A stretch of DNA of 64,000 bases from Oscarella lobularis (GCF_947507565.1 NC_089188.1:1798001-1862000); one strand, 5' to 3'; positions 34,301-47,557 are shown, counted from the stretch's first letter. A program made the numbers and translations. The notes: generated by a model not told the origin, from the letters alone.

Positions 34301-37300
34301 CGCCATTCACCATTCGAACAATCGCGCAATTACAGCGCACGGCGTACACGAAATGCTTTTCGAAGGAAACGTCGCTTACAACATCAAAGGGCACACATTT
34401 TTTATTGTACGTCTCGTCAGCAATGGGCGTAGTACAGTAGTAGTACTGAACGGTAACCGTATGTTTTTCATTAGGAGGACGGCATTGAAACGGGAAATCA
34501 CTACATAAGAAATCTCGGTTTGGTGACGAAGGGTTCTTCGAGCCTCCTGAAAACCGACCAGCTTCCTGCTACGTTTTGGATTACCAATCCGAATAATACG
34601 TTTATAGGAAATGCCGCTGCCGGGTCGAGAGCCTACGGATTTTGGTAAACTTAGAAAAGAAACTTCAGCTCCTTGGTCAAATGACTCTGCTACTCTTTTA
34701 GGTATGACCTCAATCCTCATCCCGTTGGTCCTTCTGCAACGAACAGAATTTGTCCCAATAAGACTCCCTTTGGCGTCTTTAGGGATAACGTTGCTCACAC
34801 CAATGCGGAATTTGGACTACGTATTTGGGAAACTTACACGCCGAAAGTACAGAAAAACTCCAATTTAGAGACCACAACCGAATCCTTGCTTTTTTAGGAG
34901 TTTGGCTGTGGCGGAGGAAAGGACGTCGATGCCGTATTTGAGAACCTCGTTACCTACTCTAATGGAATTCACGGTCTCGAGTTTTCTGTGATCGGTCACG
35001 TTAAAATCGTCGGATTCAAAGTCGCCGACAACCGAGACAGCGGAATTGAAATACAAGAAGCCTACGGCACGTGGGGAGGTCCAATTATAAAGGTACAGTT
35101 CACCGTGGAATGTCTTGTTTTCCCGTGTGGAATCGAGTCTGGAATTAATATGTAGGATACTCTAATAATTTCGCATACTATTGCGAATCAGGGTCGCCCT
35201 CAGACGACCGGAATTCGCACGCCGAATCAACGCGTGCTCGTCGTATCCAACGTCACGTTCGCTCGATTTGACTCCAACGAGCAAAATTGCTTGAGAGCGT
35301 GCTCTCACTGCGAAGTTCGTCAAGGAGGATATCAGTACTGGTTCGAGAACATCACGTTCTTGGACAACTCCAGTTATCACAAGGCTGGATTTCAATGGGA
35401 GCACGAAGTCCTTTTCCGCGACTTGGACGGCACTTTGTCAGGCACTAAAGGCAACTGGGTCACTCCGACCAGCGGTCTACTTCCGAACCAATCGTGCACT
35501 CAACGACCGGAATTCAGCATGAATCAAGCAGTACCCGGGTCTGTGTGTACATCGGACGTCGATCTTCTCCGTCTTGCCTGGAACGAAGTGGAACCGCTGG
35601 TGAGTCGCTAAAGGAGATTTTTAGGTAGTCGGGTTTTCGCTAAACCAATGTTTTCTAGGCAACGTTCATAGGAAGAAACGTGCTTTTTCAAAACGAGCAC
35701 GGATCTTCGCTAATTCCTTGGCAGCATTATCGTCTCACTCACATGGATGGGTACATGGTGACGTTGCCGAGCCAAAATCGTCACAATCTGACGTACGACT
35801 TGCCGTCGCATCTGGACACGGACGCAACGAGCTTCAACGCCGGAATGTACAACGTCCAGCCGCGCGACGCCGTCATTCTTGAAGCGGTGTATGATACGGA
35901 GCCTGATCACTTCAAGGTTGGAAAGAATAGTAAAGACATAGGCAGAACATTGCGTTTCTCCGACAATCATACGTAAGTATGCAACGGTTGAAAAAAATTG
36001 CTAGACGAAATCTCTTTCCAGATCATGGCATTTTGATAACAAGACTATGGCCGTTGAGTATATCCTTTCTGGCAAAGGGAAAAGTCAACCTCTATCTGAC
36101 CTAATCTACAGCTTTTCCAAAGAGCCGTGTCCTGTGTCCGGATGTCCTGGGGGAGAGGCAGAATATGAATCGACGTGGCGTCGATGGAGTAATCCATCTC
36201 ATTGGCCGAATAATGCGGTGCCCAGTAGCGGCGACGACGTAGTAATTGAGAAAAAATGGAAAATGTACTTGGACGTGCCGGAAGTCAATGTCAGCAAGCT
36301 TGAAATTCTTGGAAAACTTCAAGTCGAAGATCAACGCGACGTCGTCATCAATGCAACCTGGGTAAGGAGAGGCGTCTTGCAGTCCGCCATCGTTGTCCTA
36401 TATCTGTTCTCTGGCTAGATTTTGCTTCTCGGAGCGAACGCTAGATTTTACGTTGGAGACAAAGAAAACGCGTTCAGTCACCGCGCGACAATTAATCTGC
36501 AAGGCGACAGAAACACAGAGAAAATTCGTTACGGTCGCAATCTCATCGTTGGATCCAAAGCCATTGGCGTATTCGGAGAGGCACGTTTACTAGAATAGCT
36601 AGCCCTTTCACTGAATATTTTCTTCTCGTTTAGCTATTTCTTCGCGGATTGCAGAGGACCGTTGATTGGACGCACCTCGAGCGTACTGCAACGGTCGGAA
36701 GCACCGATCTGCACTTGGACGCGTCTCCCGATTGGAAACCGGGCGAGCAGCTCGTCGTAACGTCGACGACGTACGATCCGGAGCAGACGGAAATCGTGAC
36801 CGTTCAATCGGTCGTCGATGCCGTAGTCACTCTGACGAAACCCCTTCAATTCGATCACCACGTCGAGACGTTTCTGAGCGGTGCCGACGCCTCGAGCGCT
36901 CACTCGCGTTGGCAAAGCAAGAAACTAGCCGCCGAAGTTGGACTCCTCTCTCGCAATGTTCGCGTCGTCGGCGCCGAGGACGATAAATCATCGATATCCG
37001 TTCACGGCTTTGGCTGTCGAGTAATTATCGGCACTCTGCCTCAAGGCCGGCTACGTCAATACGGAAAAGCCTACATTGACGGCGTCGAATTTTCGAACTG
37101 CGGCCAAGCCGGGTTCACGAGCAACCGGGATCCCCGATACGTTGTCGTTTTTCTCAACGGCGTATCGGAAATGGGTGGCTCGTACGTACGACATAGCTCT
37201 ATACACACGGGGTTCAATATCGGGTTTGGAGCGCTGAATACGAACGGAATTGAATTCTCCGATAACGTTGTGTACCAATCGATTGGCCCTACATTCCAAC

Positions 37301-40300
37301 TTCGAGCGGATGACAGCAAAGTAACGGGAAATTTGGGCGTGATGACTCGGGTGGCTCGTACCGCTGATAAGCACGCCGTTGATTTTCCAGCGACCTTTGA
37401 AATAAGTGGAACAGGAAACATCATACGAGACAACGTCGCTGCTGCCTATCAGAGAATCGGGTTTATATATCCCGGTGAACCGTGCGTTGACGGCGCTGCT
37501 CCTAACGCCAGTCAGGTACACGACGTAAAGGAAAAGTTTCGTATGCGCGAATATTTTTATGGTCTAGGCTTTGTTTTGGGGTAATTCTGCTCATACCGGA
37601 ATGAAAGGATTGGTCGTCATGGGCTTGAGCGAGCCGTGCACCGGAGCGGGAGGCTTCACTGCCGCTCGACAGTGGGAATACGGTGTATTTGCCTGGACGG
37701 CTAGCTCTCTCGCTTTCCGCGAGTTGGCGGTAGCCGTTGGTCACACCGGACTTTGCTTAAACATTTTTGGGCCAGATCCGGTGCAGCATTTCTTCGAGAG
37801 AAAAAGCGTCAGAGTCGATGGAAGTTTCATAGTGGGAACGACGGACGCGGAGCCGTGTATGGATCAGGTGCCTAATCACTGTCCAAGCATCTGCTCGACA
37901 CCAGACGACGCCAAATTGGGCATAATGATGTCGACGTTTTCGAAAAAGAGAGGGAAGATGGACGGCACACTACCGTGGCATTTACGTAAGTACTTTGAAC
38001 GCAGAGGTGCATTTTATATTTGCCGTTTTTTTTGCACAGCGAAAAGTTATCCTGCTATTCGAGGTCAGGTCAATTTCACGGACACGACCTTCGCGAATTT
38101 CGTCAGCGAGTCCAACATGTGCGGCAAAAAAGCGTTCGCTATCGGAAACAACAAACTGTCGCCGGACGCCATGCATCCGAATTATTTCCGATTGACCAAT
38201 CTGATCAACGTCCTTAGCAGTCGACTTGCACACATGTATCCTCCCGATCCGGCGTGGATCGTTCAGGAAGTGAGACGGTCATATTACGCCTAATATGGAC
38301 GCGTGTTATCTTTTTTTGTCTAGGATTGCGTGGACATGGATTGCGACGGCCCAAAGCATTCTATTGTGCACGACCTCGACGGAACGCTGGTTACAACCGC
38401 TGGAGGTAAACGAGGATCCATTGTTCCTCAGGCGGAACTTCGCTTTGCCAACTACATTGATCGGCTCCCCGAAACGATGCTTTACGACGAAGGCGATCCG
38501 ACAACTCGTCTCAAGGCGAGCGACGTCGTCAAGAGTAGAGGCATTGCTCGGGGAGAGAATGGGTATGATAGACAGAGATATCTTTCCGAAAAACGGTGGT
38601 TGAACGAGACTCTTATTTAGAAACTTTGCTAATCCTATAGGTGGGTGCAAGTTCGAAGCGGAGTGGAATGCGTATCGATGCTCAGAGATCAATCATCAGA
38701 TGCTGATCGTCGAGAGCATGGACGCCGACTCGGAAACGAGACGAATCTCGCCTATAGCATTGCACGGAGGAGATCTTGGCACCGGACCCTATACAGATTT
38801 GCTCAACGGACCGATGGATCACGGTGCGTTTATCTACATTTGTCCCCTTTGTGCTCTATCGTATGTTCAGGTTGGTGCACTTACTTCACGTGTTTGAAAC
38901 GATTATCGACTTTCTATACGATCGTCGCCCTGGGAACGGAGTATCACCTGTGGTTTACGGGCTCCAATCCAGGCCATTTCCGCTTTCATCTGCTGAACAC
39001 CATCGGGGGGACGTCGGATCATCCCGGAGAAGGCATCAAGCTGTCCATCTGGTACAAAAATCCTCAGCGCAAAGACGTGTACAAGGTACTGGCAGCTGAG
39101 TTATTCACTTGATTCCGTAGACTCATATTTGTGTGTCTATGCAGGACGGAATCTTTTTAGAGCCAGAGAATTTTGCCGTGCAAGGCAAGGCTCTCACAAG
39201 TGCCGAGAAATCCCAAATTGTTCCCAAACTCGCTTCCAGTCATAGTGGCGCTAATGTCTTTGACAGAAGCACTCAAGTGCTGCACTTGGTATGGAGACGC
39301 GAAACGGCAGTGGCGGCGCACGTTTATATTTGCCCGTCACAGTAGTAGCGATCTATCAATTCGGTTTCCTTTAGATTGTCAAAGGAGACAAACCTGTTGA
39401 CGTGATACTTCCTCCCGTCGTCCAAGTCTCTTTCGAATTAACCGTCAGCCTTGACGACTTCTTTGACCCGAGTAGCCTGGTTCAAAATCTCGCCTTCGTA
39501 TTGAAGATACCACTGAGCATGATCCGCGTTGTCGACGTAATCGCCGAAGATACTCCAGTGCGCAGAAAGCGAGCCGTCCAGCAAACATATGACGTCACAT
39601 TTGAAATTGGCAGCGAACCTGTTCAAAATATTACCCAGGAGAAAGCCCCAAACATTACAGAACAGATCGATAGCGACGGCGGCCAAGGGCTGGTTGATGA
39701 CGACGACGACAGCGCCGTAAACGCTGCAGGGTTTAGAAGTACTTGAAATTTTTATTCTGTTTTGTTTTCTAAGGATAATGATACGGTCGTACCCGTCGTC
39801 TTGCCTACCGGTTTCTTTCAGGTAAGAAATCGCGCTTCTTGAGGTTAGTTGCTAATGAGAAGTTTTGTTGTTCTTAATAGCCTGATGACGCTCCTCCTGT
39901 CGACGACATTGCGTCGGATTTTCTTTCGGCCTCTTCGCGGTATCAGCAAAGTTTGTCTGATTGGCAAGACGTGGCAGCAGTGGTTTCGAACATAAACTCA
40001 ATTGCTAATGATTTGGTTAATCAGGTACCAATTCGACGGCTCTTTCAAAGATGCCTTCTATTTTCGTGATCTGCTAGGTGCAATCTGGGTTGATTGATTT
40101 TGGCAACGCATCCGTGGTCTCGTTTTCAGTCGCTCCAGCTGAGGTCCCCGCACTTCCGTCAGCCCCCGTCGTCCCACCAGGCTTGGATAACCTGACTCTC
40201 AGCGACGGGCAGAGCGTGTTTGACCAGTCTGCTGTGCCCACACTTGGTTCCGTGGTTGCACCTCCCGCCGCAAATTTCTCCGTTCTAAAATTCCAGATAC

Positions 40301-41701
40301 CAGCTGGAGCGAAAGTCATGAATCAGCCCGAGGGAAAGGTATGTTATCTTTTTGTGTTAAACTTTATATTTCATCTGTATTAATTAAGTCGAGTCATCTG
40401 GTGTACATTGTCGTTACGGTTCAAGATAGCAACGGCGATGCTGTTGAAAACTTGGGCTTGACAGTTCCTTGGACGTGCAACGTTTCTATTGCAAAATCGT
40501 CTAGTGCCAGGTGCGTATCAATAGCTTCAAACTTTAGTACAGTAGGTATAGATCTGTCTGTTTCATAGTGCTGTCCTTGAAGGCCAAACATCCGCATCAT
40601 TCGCTTCGGGCTATGCCCACTTCACCGGTCTTCGAATCGACAGTCCTCTTGATGCAGTTCAACTTCAACTGAATATCGAACCCGGTGGTTACATTCTGAA
40701 AACAAACGAATTCGCTGTCGTCGCTCCCGACGTCGACTCGCTCGATTCGACGTCGATCAGTTTCGTTTTGCAAGGCGACTTCAAATCGACCGTACTGAAA
40801 TACGGTCTCGACGCATTTTTGAGCGCCTTGCAGACGGAAATAGCCGCCGCGGCCAACGTCCACGCCTCTCGGGTCGTAGATCTTGACGCGCGTCAGGGAA
40901 GCATCGTCTGCATGGCAACGATACTAGACTCGACTCTGTACGATCCGCCTAGTACCTTGTCGCTCTCCGACGCCGTGCATCGGCTTGAAGATGCCGTTGA
41001 GTCTGGAAGATTTGTAATGAATTTTAAAGGAGTTCGTCTCGCTGCGCTTTCGTCGACGTTCACAAAGGACACTGACCGGACGAAGTCGTCGGTCAATGTC
41101 GGACTGATTGCCGGCATCGCCGCTGGCGGATCAGCTCTCTTGATCATCATTGGGGTTATTCTGTTTATCGCCTATTCAAAATTTGACGCCAAACGAAAGA
41201 AGGTTGACAGGTCGCAAGAGAAGGTATGGTATTTTATATATATATTTTGATTTTTTGATTGCTGTCTACGTAGGCTGCCCTGAGAGGAAACCGAGACTCG
41301 CCTAACGTGGACACGGAAATGCATGTCGTCGAGAGCGAAATGAATGTTGTTGAAAACGATGACCAAACGTTTGATTACCGAGAAGAAATTGACACATTCA
41401 AATCGCCTATGACTCAAACGTGAGATTTTGTCATCATCCACTGTCTAGTGCTTCTATATTGTTATTTATTAGGTCTGTTGCTTCGCTTGGTGCCGATTTG
41501 GATCAAAATTCACCAGATCGTTCGACTCCAGTTGAAGTGTCACCCACTCCTCTTCTGGAAAGCGAGCATTCCATGCCATCTAGTAGAAATGAAGTGTCTC
41601 CTGTTGAGAAGCCGGAAACGTCGCCAAGGAAAATGAGACCGGAACGAGTCAGTACAACGTCCTCGTCTTCTGGAGTGAAAGTTACGTCAAAGGTATCGTA
41701 A
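22390..41701 (+). CDS. PKHD1L1: Fibrocystin-L (PKHD1L1-type giant membrane protein)
   Basis: Exon 1 (22390-22453) encodes a signal peptide (MQRRGIEALLLLLVVATTAA). Splicing over a 1.3-kb intron to 23771 restores frame and leads into IPT/TIG domains (LSPRRGSLVGGTKVTIYG). Order seen: TIG repeats, a PA14 domain (about 24740-25330), more TIG repeats to 28430, a fibrocystin-L-like cupredoxin fold (28450-28780), TIG, a LamG-like domain (29690-30330), three phytocyanin-like domains (30480-31620), TIG repeats to 33270, G8 domain 1 (33283-33700), parallel beta-helix repeats, G8 domain 2 (36160-36660), more beta-helix, and the C-terminal VSFELTVSLDDFF module. A membrane helix lies near 41095-41170, followed by a Ser-rich tail. 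Human PKHD1L1 shares most of this order and coats stereocilia. The LamG and phytocyanin blocks are additions relative to what I recall of the human protein. Exon joints were not all resolved. Confidence 0.93.
22866..23697. repeat. Older fold-back sequence in fibrocystin-L intron 1
   Basis: Sequence at about 22866-22918 plus 23462-23523 is an inverted copy of about 23568-23697 (shared blocks: TAGCGAGGGCGTGTC, ATCAACTCTTCGAGATCGACG, GCTTCGATTGGAA, GAACCGTCTTCGAC, CGTTCGTAAGC). The left arm is split by the 533-bp transposon at 22924-23456; removing it makes the arm contiguous. The loop is about 45 nt. It appears open in some frames but lies inside the intron and need not be coding. Confidence 0.75.
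22924..23456. mobile_element. Non-autonomous palindromic TIR transposon (MITE-like), 533 bp
   Basis: Two 208-bp terminal inverted repeats (22924-23131 and 23249-23456) differ at one visible position and flank a 117-bp centre. The ends read TGTAGGGCCTACA and TGTAGGCCCTACA. A direct 5-bp repeat ACGTT (22919-22923 and 23457-23461) fits a target-site duplication. Inside the arms are repeated CACAAATGAGATCA and CACAAAAGAGATC motifs. There is no transposase frame, so it would need a partner enzyme. Family not assigned. The near-identity of the arms suggests a young insertion or fold-back gene conversion. Confidence 0.88.
26013..26060 (+). repeat. Four 12-bp units inside a fibrocystin-L exon
   Basis: GACGTTCAAGTC is repeated four times in frame, with one T/C change in the third unit, encoding an alternating DVQV strand pattern. 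The length is a multiple of three so the frame is kept. It lies within an exon of the extracellular part and looks like a young minisatellite expansion. Confidence 0.9.
30480..31620 (+). other. Three tandem phytocyanin-like cupredoxin domains within fibrocystin-L
   Basis: Each domain shows the phytocyanin plan: a GD-x-F-x-W strand, a His-x-x-x-x-V turn, a DC or AC cysteine, then a HYF/YYF strand with C...HC..GM. In domain 2 (about 30846-31225) the four expected copper ligands are all present: His at 30938-30940 (VHDV), Cys at 31156-31158, His at 31177-31179 and Met at 31192-31194, plus the structural Cys pair. Domain 1 (about 30480-30830) has Ser (30782), Asp (30797) and Phe (30812) at the Cys, His and Met places. 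Domain 3 (about 31285-31615) keeps His (31363), Cys (31551) and Met (31581) but has Asn at 31566. Domain 2 could bind copper; domains 1 and 3 probably not in the classical way. Confidence 0.75.
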
Positions 41702-41997
41702 GAGGGCATTCTTGTCACTAAAAATTTGTTCTACATGTGCGGTACTTAGGGTGTCGAGTGAGAGTGAGTCTGTTCGCGTTTTCAAAAGCGGAGATCCTTG
41801 GAAGTACTAGTGCCAAGGCATTTCAGACAACCGTATATTATAATCTTATGTGTTCGTTGTTTTGTGGGCTGGGTGAGAAGCACGTGGCAGAGCCCGTGAC
41901 TTCGTTATTTATCATATCGTAATCGTCTCTCGTAGCAACGGAAGAAGTACGCTAACCTTTGTCTTTCGTCGCCTAAACTTGCGTAAAACTGCTCCCA

Positions 41998-44900
41998 ATG
42001 AATGCAGCGACGAGCGACGTGAAGCAGGTCGTTCTAAAAGAAGAGTACGACACGAGCTACGAACCAAACTCGGGCGGTACGACAAGCTCTCGACACTTCG
42101 CGATATCACGCCACTCTTCGCGCGACGTAGACATAAACGATTACTGCGACGTTATCGGTCTGAACTTGGAAGAAGATCCCGATCTGGTTTGGATAGCAAA
42201 GGAAGGACTAAAGGCTCCCTTACCGGCAAACTGGAAGCCAGTGTTCGTACATAGATCGGCTTCTCTCTTTCTGCGTAAATTAGCCCGGTTCCTTTCTTAG
42301 CAAGGACGAATCTGGTAGTGGGGAGATCTACTATTTCAATTTCGCTACCGGAGACAGTTCTTGGGACCATCCTTGCGATGCTCACTATAGGAGTTTAGTC
42401 GAGAAGGAAAAGGCGAAGAAGGCGAAGACGGGAATGAGATTACAGCCAAATTACAAGGACGATGAAGACGAGGACGAAGAGGACGAAGAGGAGGAAGTCG
42501 ATTCTAACGAATTTGATTCCGAATCTTTGGAGGTATGATCGCATTTTTGTTGGGGGGCCGGGCCAACGTTGGCTCTAGAGTGGAGAACTTGGAAAGAACT
42601 TTGCTCAGCACGATATAGCAGCATTAGGATTTCAGGTCTAGTAATAAATCCGTCATAATTAAAAATACTTGATATGAATTCTTGTTTGTTAGGAGGAAGA
42701 GGACGAAGAAGACGAGAGTGCTAGCAATGGGGAAATTGATATAGAAAATGAATACAGCGACGAAGAACCGGTTACAGAGAAAGAAATTTCTTTATGCAAA
42801 ACCGCCTATTTTTTTTGCGCTCTTCAGGAATTGAAACTAGGAGACCGTATTGTTGGACTAAGTCCTGAATTGCTTAAGCCTGTCGAAATCGAGAAGAGAT
42901 CGCCGAATCTTCTCATTCGAACAGCAGAATCAAACGAAGAGGAAAGGCTAAAAGCGTTGCCCATGGCATTGCCTCCACTCGTTCAGAAGAGTCTTCCGAC
43001 GACTAACGAAACACGTCGTCAGATGGAACAGAAAGTGTCGTCATCTGTAGCAGCTGCGCAGTCGTTGCCGTTCTCGGCTCGATCCCTTGCCGAGACGGAG
43101 AAAAGAAAAGAGGCCACAAAAGACGCAGAAGGTACGAATGCGATCTATAGTGGAATATAAGGTAGCTTTGTCGTAGATGATTCGGAAAGTGCTGAAAATT
43201 CCGTTACTGCAAGCGACGAGTCCATGATGCCGCATCCAGCCGAAGCGCAACTGCAGGCAGTACAGAAAGAAACCACGTGTGTTTTTCTCAGAAAAGCCGG
43301 TTAGCTGGCGCAATGCCCACGTTTGATTTTAGAAGGATCAACGATGCGGAAGAAGAGAAAGGGCAAGCGTCTAATGAAGACGAAGTCATTCAAAGCGATT
43401 CTAAGAAGCGAATCGAGCTCTTGAGACTCGAATTTGAAGAGGAAGAGGAAAAGGAGCGCCAGCGCATGAACGAGAGACTTCACTCAATGAAGCAAGATTT
43501 GGAAGACGAATTGTCAGCGGAACTCGAGTCATTGCGTAAGGATCACGAGAGAAGACTTCAAGAGGCAAGGGATGGTTACGAGAGAGAATTTCTTTCCAAC
43601 GAAATCAAGCTCAAGAAGGAACTCGAAGACAGAATGGATGCCTTGAGAGAGGAGGTAATAAAAAAATTGAACCTAGTGGACGTGATTGTGAAAGGTCCCA
43701 AAGTGCCTGCTATTTGGAGAACCTGAGTCCACTCTTTTAAGTTCTACTGCAAAATAGCTTTGGCTTGATGACCTGGTGCGTTCTAGATTGAAGAGCTTCG
43801 AAAGAAGGACGTCGGAGCGCTGGAGGAGACGTCCAGACGCGAGATGGAGTTGTTGGAGGCGGAACAAAGAGACAAGGAGCAAAAGGCTAGGGAAGAGCTG
43901 AGAAAATCGATTGAGGAACTGGAGAGGGAGATGGATGAAGCGAAAGACAGAAAAAAGAGAGACGTTGATGTTGAGCTGAAAGAAATTGAATTGGAAAAGC
44001 AAAGAAAAGCCGAGGTTATTTTATGTGCACCGTTGCTTGTATACATATGTTTTGAGCTGCATTGTAAAGGCATTGAAAGAAGAAGCAGAAACTCATCTGG
44101 CTGAAGTGAAGGCAGCACTCGAGCTCCAACACAAAGAGGTGCGTGGCTCTGCGTGGTAAGCAAAGCACGAATATTGTCTTTTCAGTCATTAGCATTGGTG
44201 GACGACGAAATGGCGGAAACGATGAAGAGGAAGAAAAAAGACGGCGAGAAGGCGTTAAAGGATATGAACGATCGAATTGCTACCGAGATAGATGACTTGC
44301 GACGAGACTGCAATGAACGAAGAGAGTCACTAGAGAAAGCACAGGAGGAAGAGATGGTGAGTGGCGAATAAAAATACGCAAGGAGACAGGAAGCATCATC
44401 ACTCGTAGGAGAAACTGAGAGACGAACACAGAACAAGGTTAGAAAAATTCAAAAGGGAGTTGAGTGAAAAAGAAGATAATATAAGAAGGCAGGAAGACGT
44501 GGAAATGGTAAGCCAAAGAGGCCCCATCCAAATAAACGCCGAGACTTTGTGTAGACAAAAGTAAGGGAGAGCCAGGCGGAAAAACTGTCTTTGCTGCAAA
44601 AGGAGTTTGCTGAAAAAGTAGGAATTTTGATTTGTATTTGTTAGTCACACGTAAAAAAAGTCGGTCTTTTAGGAAGAGACCTTAGTCTGCGAACGTGAAC
44701 GTGCCTTGGAGTCTATACGAGCCGAGGGACAGCAGGTATTTGTTTCTGTAGCCTACTAGTGCCGGTTCTATGTAAATCGAGGAGTGCAGGCGCTTCAAGC
44801 GGCTCGAGCTGACTTAGAAGATCAGAAGACGTGTCTTGAAAGGGAGAAAGAAAGCTTGGTATATACACGAAACCAAGAGCCGTTTGGCTTGCGCTACTGC

Positions 44901-45979
44901 CTTCCTTTCTTCTCTCAGGAAAAGGAGATTGAGATTCTAAGGGAAGCTGTTGTAGAGGAAAAGGCGAAGCTGGAGATGAATGCTCGCGAAGTTAGCAAAA
45001 GTGCCAAAACGACAGCTAAGGCCTTTTCTATTGCCATACAGGCTGACAGGTAAAAAACAAAGTTTCCTCTTTTTTTCTTTCAAAAATTAGCACTATGAAG
45101 GGGTCTTTCTAAAAGGGATCAAGATGTAGCAGAACGAGAAGATACGTCAGAGCCGGCACCCTGTACTCCACCCAATTCCCACGGTTCGAAGGTGAAACCT
45201 GACCAGATGTCTCCACTTCTGTTGCATTCTCAAGCTGAAGACGATCTTGTGGTACATCTTAGCATTAGCATAGCGCATAACTATATCAATGCTCGACTAG
45301 TTGACTGATGTAAGCGAATTGTCAAGCGACTTATCTACGTTGCCCTCCCTCTCGACTGAAGATATTACGGCGAGCACTGTGACGCTGACAAGTACTGATT
45401 GCCAGTCGTTTATACGCTGCTAGAGTGTACTTTCTATAGTGGAATCTCCGTGGGATATTCAAGGCGCCGATCGAACTCGCCGCCCGGCTCGTCGCGACGA
45501 CCCACTCGTGTCTTCTCTTCACGACATAAACCAGAGAATTTCGGGCGTGCTCTCTGGTCTAGAGACAAACGAATCTACATGCCAGCCTAAATATCGACTT
45601 CCGTCGGAGCATCTGTATCAGCGTAGCTCCTCGTATTCAAATTCTAGGTAGGACACCCATATAGTACGACTTGGGATTTTGTTATCTTTTCTTTAGTCGA
45701 GCTCTTCCCGTTGGGATACAGCCTTCTACTAGTGGTACTAGTCACTTGTTTTGTTTGTGTTTATGAGTCTTTTGTTTGATGATTTTTGCTCTAGGGATGC
45801 GTGTTGATGACACTTTCGTTCCGCAGCGTCTGCGGGGCTTCGACGACGTCTCAGCGACCATGTCTCTGCTTGAGTCGCAGCGAAAGTGGGCACAGAGTGT
45901 AAGGCGAGATCTAGGTCGAGCTGGAAAACCAACTTTGTCTGCTCGATTATCAAAATCTCACCGTTATTATTTTTCGTAG
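41998..45979 (+). CDS. CEP164: CEP164, distal-appendage centrosomal protein
   Basis: CEP164 sits on the distal appendages of the mother centriole and recruits TTBK2 for cilium formation. The start at ATG 41998 gives [13 protein letters not shown], then [36 protein letters not shown] and the WW domain end [16 protein letters not shown] with [15 protein letters not shown]. These match the N-terminal module of animal CEP164 closely. An acidic, disordered section follows (42450-43150), then a long Glu/Lys/Arg-rich coiled coil across many short exons (43340-45050), and a C-terminal part with [14 protein letters not shown] and a [13 protein letters not shown] segment like the vertebrate tail. It ends at TAG 45977-45979. 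It is shorter than the human protein. The next gene starts 66 bp later. Confidence 0.93.
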
Positions 45980-46045
45980 AGCTTAACTAGGTGCATTGTT
46001 ATGGGCACGTGGTCCTCGCGTGATTCCAACATCTCTGCTTAGTCC

Positions 46046-47530
46046 ATGGCCAGGTTTCAGCTACGACTTGCTGCCCTTGGCATCTTTTCTGTCGTCTTCT
46101 TGCTCTTTTTTGCGGTAATAAAGCTCAACGAAAAGTCGCAGCGAGAGCCTCCACCTGTAAGACTCGCAAAGCCGATCGTCGTCTCATCTCCCTGCAAGAA
46201 GTGGAAAAGAGAGCTGATGAAGACAAGGAACCCCGTAGAAAGTGACAAGGACGTCGTTTTAGTAACAGGAGCTGCAGGATTCATCGGCTCGAGCGTGGCC
46301 AAGTACTGCAGCCGTCGTTTGCACATGAAAGTGATCGCCGTCGATAATCTCTCCAGCGGTTTCGCGCACAACCTACCGTCGACGAAGTCGTCGACGCTCG
46401 AATTTATCAGAGGAGATCTCACCAGCGTCGACTTCGTCGCCTATTTATTCGCCAAATTCAATATCACCTACGTCTATCACTTGGCCGATTACCCGGCGAG
46501 CTACTTGTCTCATTTCACTCGCACGTTCACGTACAGAAACGCGCTGATGTCGTCCAGTCATCTAATCAATGCAGCAGTGAAACACGACATCGCCTGCTTT
46601 GTCTTCGTATCGTCGACAGCCGTCTACGGCTCTCAGCCGGGGAGTCGTCCCATTGACGAGTCTCGTTCGCCTCGGCCCGCAGATCCGTACGGAATTTCCA
46701 AACTGGCCGTCGAGCTCGACCTGATGACGGCGAAGGATGTCTTTGGGTTGGATTACGTCGTTCTGAGGCTTCATAGCGTTTTTGGCGACGGGCAGAGTTC
46801 TATTGATCCGTATAGAAATCCGATTGCGAGGTTTATGAGACAGATCGTCTATAACGAACCGATCGTTATTCACGGCAACGGTCAACAGAAAAGAAGTTTC
46901 ACTTACGTTTCTGACGTAGTTCCCCTGATATCGCGAGCTCCTCTCATCCCAGCTGCTCGCAATCAGATTTTCAACGTGGGCGCCGATCAGATGGTGAGTA
47001 TGAACGACTTGGCAAAGATGGTAATTGCTGCGATGGGAATGAAAGGACACAAAATTGTTCATACGTCTCCGAGGAGGCTGGAAGTCAATCAGGCTGTGTT
47101 TGATCACTCGAAAGCCTATTGCTTTTTCAATCCGCCTCCTCCGACGGAATTATCGATTGCGTTGGAATTGACGGCGAATTGGTTCCAAACCATTGGGAGG
47201 TCTCTTTTGAAAATGGCTAAAATGAGGAGAACTTTTGTAGAAGTGAAGAAAAAGTTGCCTCGTTTATGGATTGAAGGAGTGACAGAAGCGAATAACGTAG
47301 ATCATCCTAAACGCGTTGTGCAGTGAGCAAATCTTAAAACATTATTATTTGATTACCTAGAACTTTTGCCACAGGAATAGAGACGTCTTCTTTCTTTCTT
47401 TAGTCCATACATCGATAGAGACGAAACATTTGCTGAATCCACGTCACGGCGTCGTGACTCTTGGCAAACGGATCCCCGGTCTATAATTGACTCTGATGTT
47501 GAGAAATTTGTTGCCCAAGGAATGAATTAG
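46046..47530 (+). CDS. Membrane-anchored NAD-dependent sugar epimerase/dehydratase
   Basis: An extended SDR enzyme with an N-terminal signal anchor (hydrophobic residues about 5-26), so probably a type II Golgi or ER protein with a luminal catalytic domain. The NAD-binding motif VTGAAGFIGS occurs near residue 75. The catalytic pair is in a DPYGISK segment (YxxxK) with SSTAVYG upstream. The fold resembles UDP-glucose/UDP-arabinose 4-epimerases and UDP-glucuronate decarboxylases; the substrate is not clear. The long frame reaches TGA at 47326, but a GTGAGC donor at 47323 joined to an acceptor at 47403 keeps phase and adds PYIDRDETFAE...VAQGMN, ending at TAG 47530, 27 bp before an AATAAA. I prefer the spliced form. 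Confidence 0.82.
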
Positions 47531-47557
47531 AGATCTCCATTGGAAACAGCAATTAGC

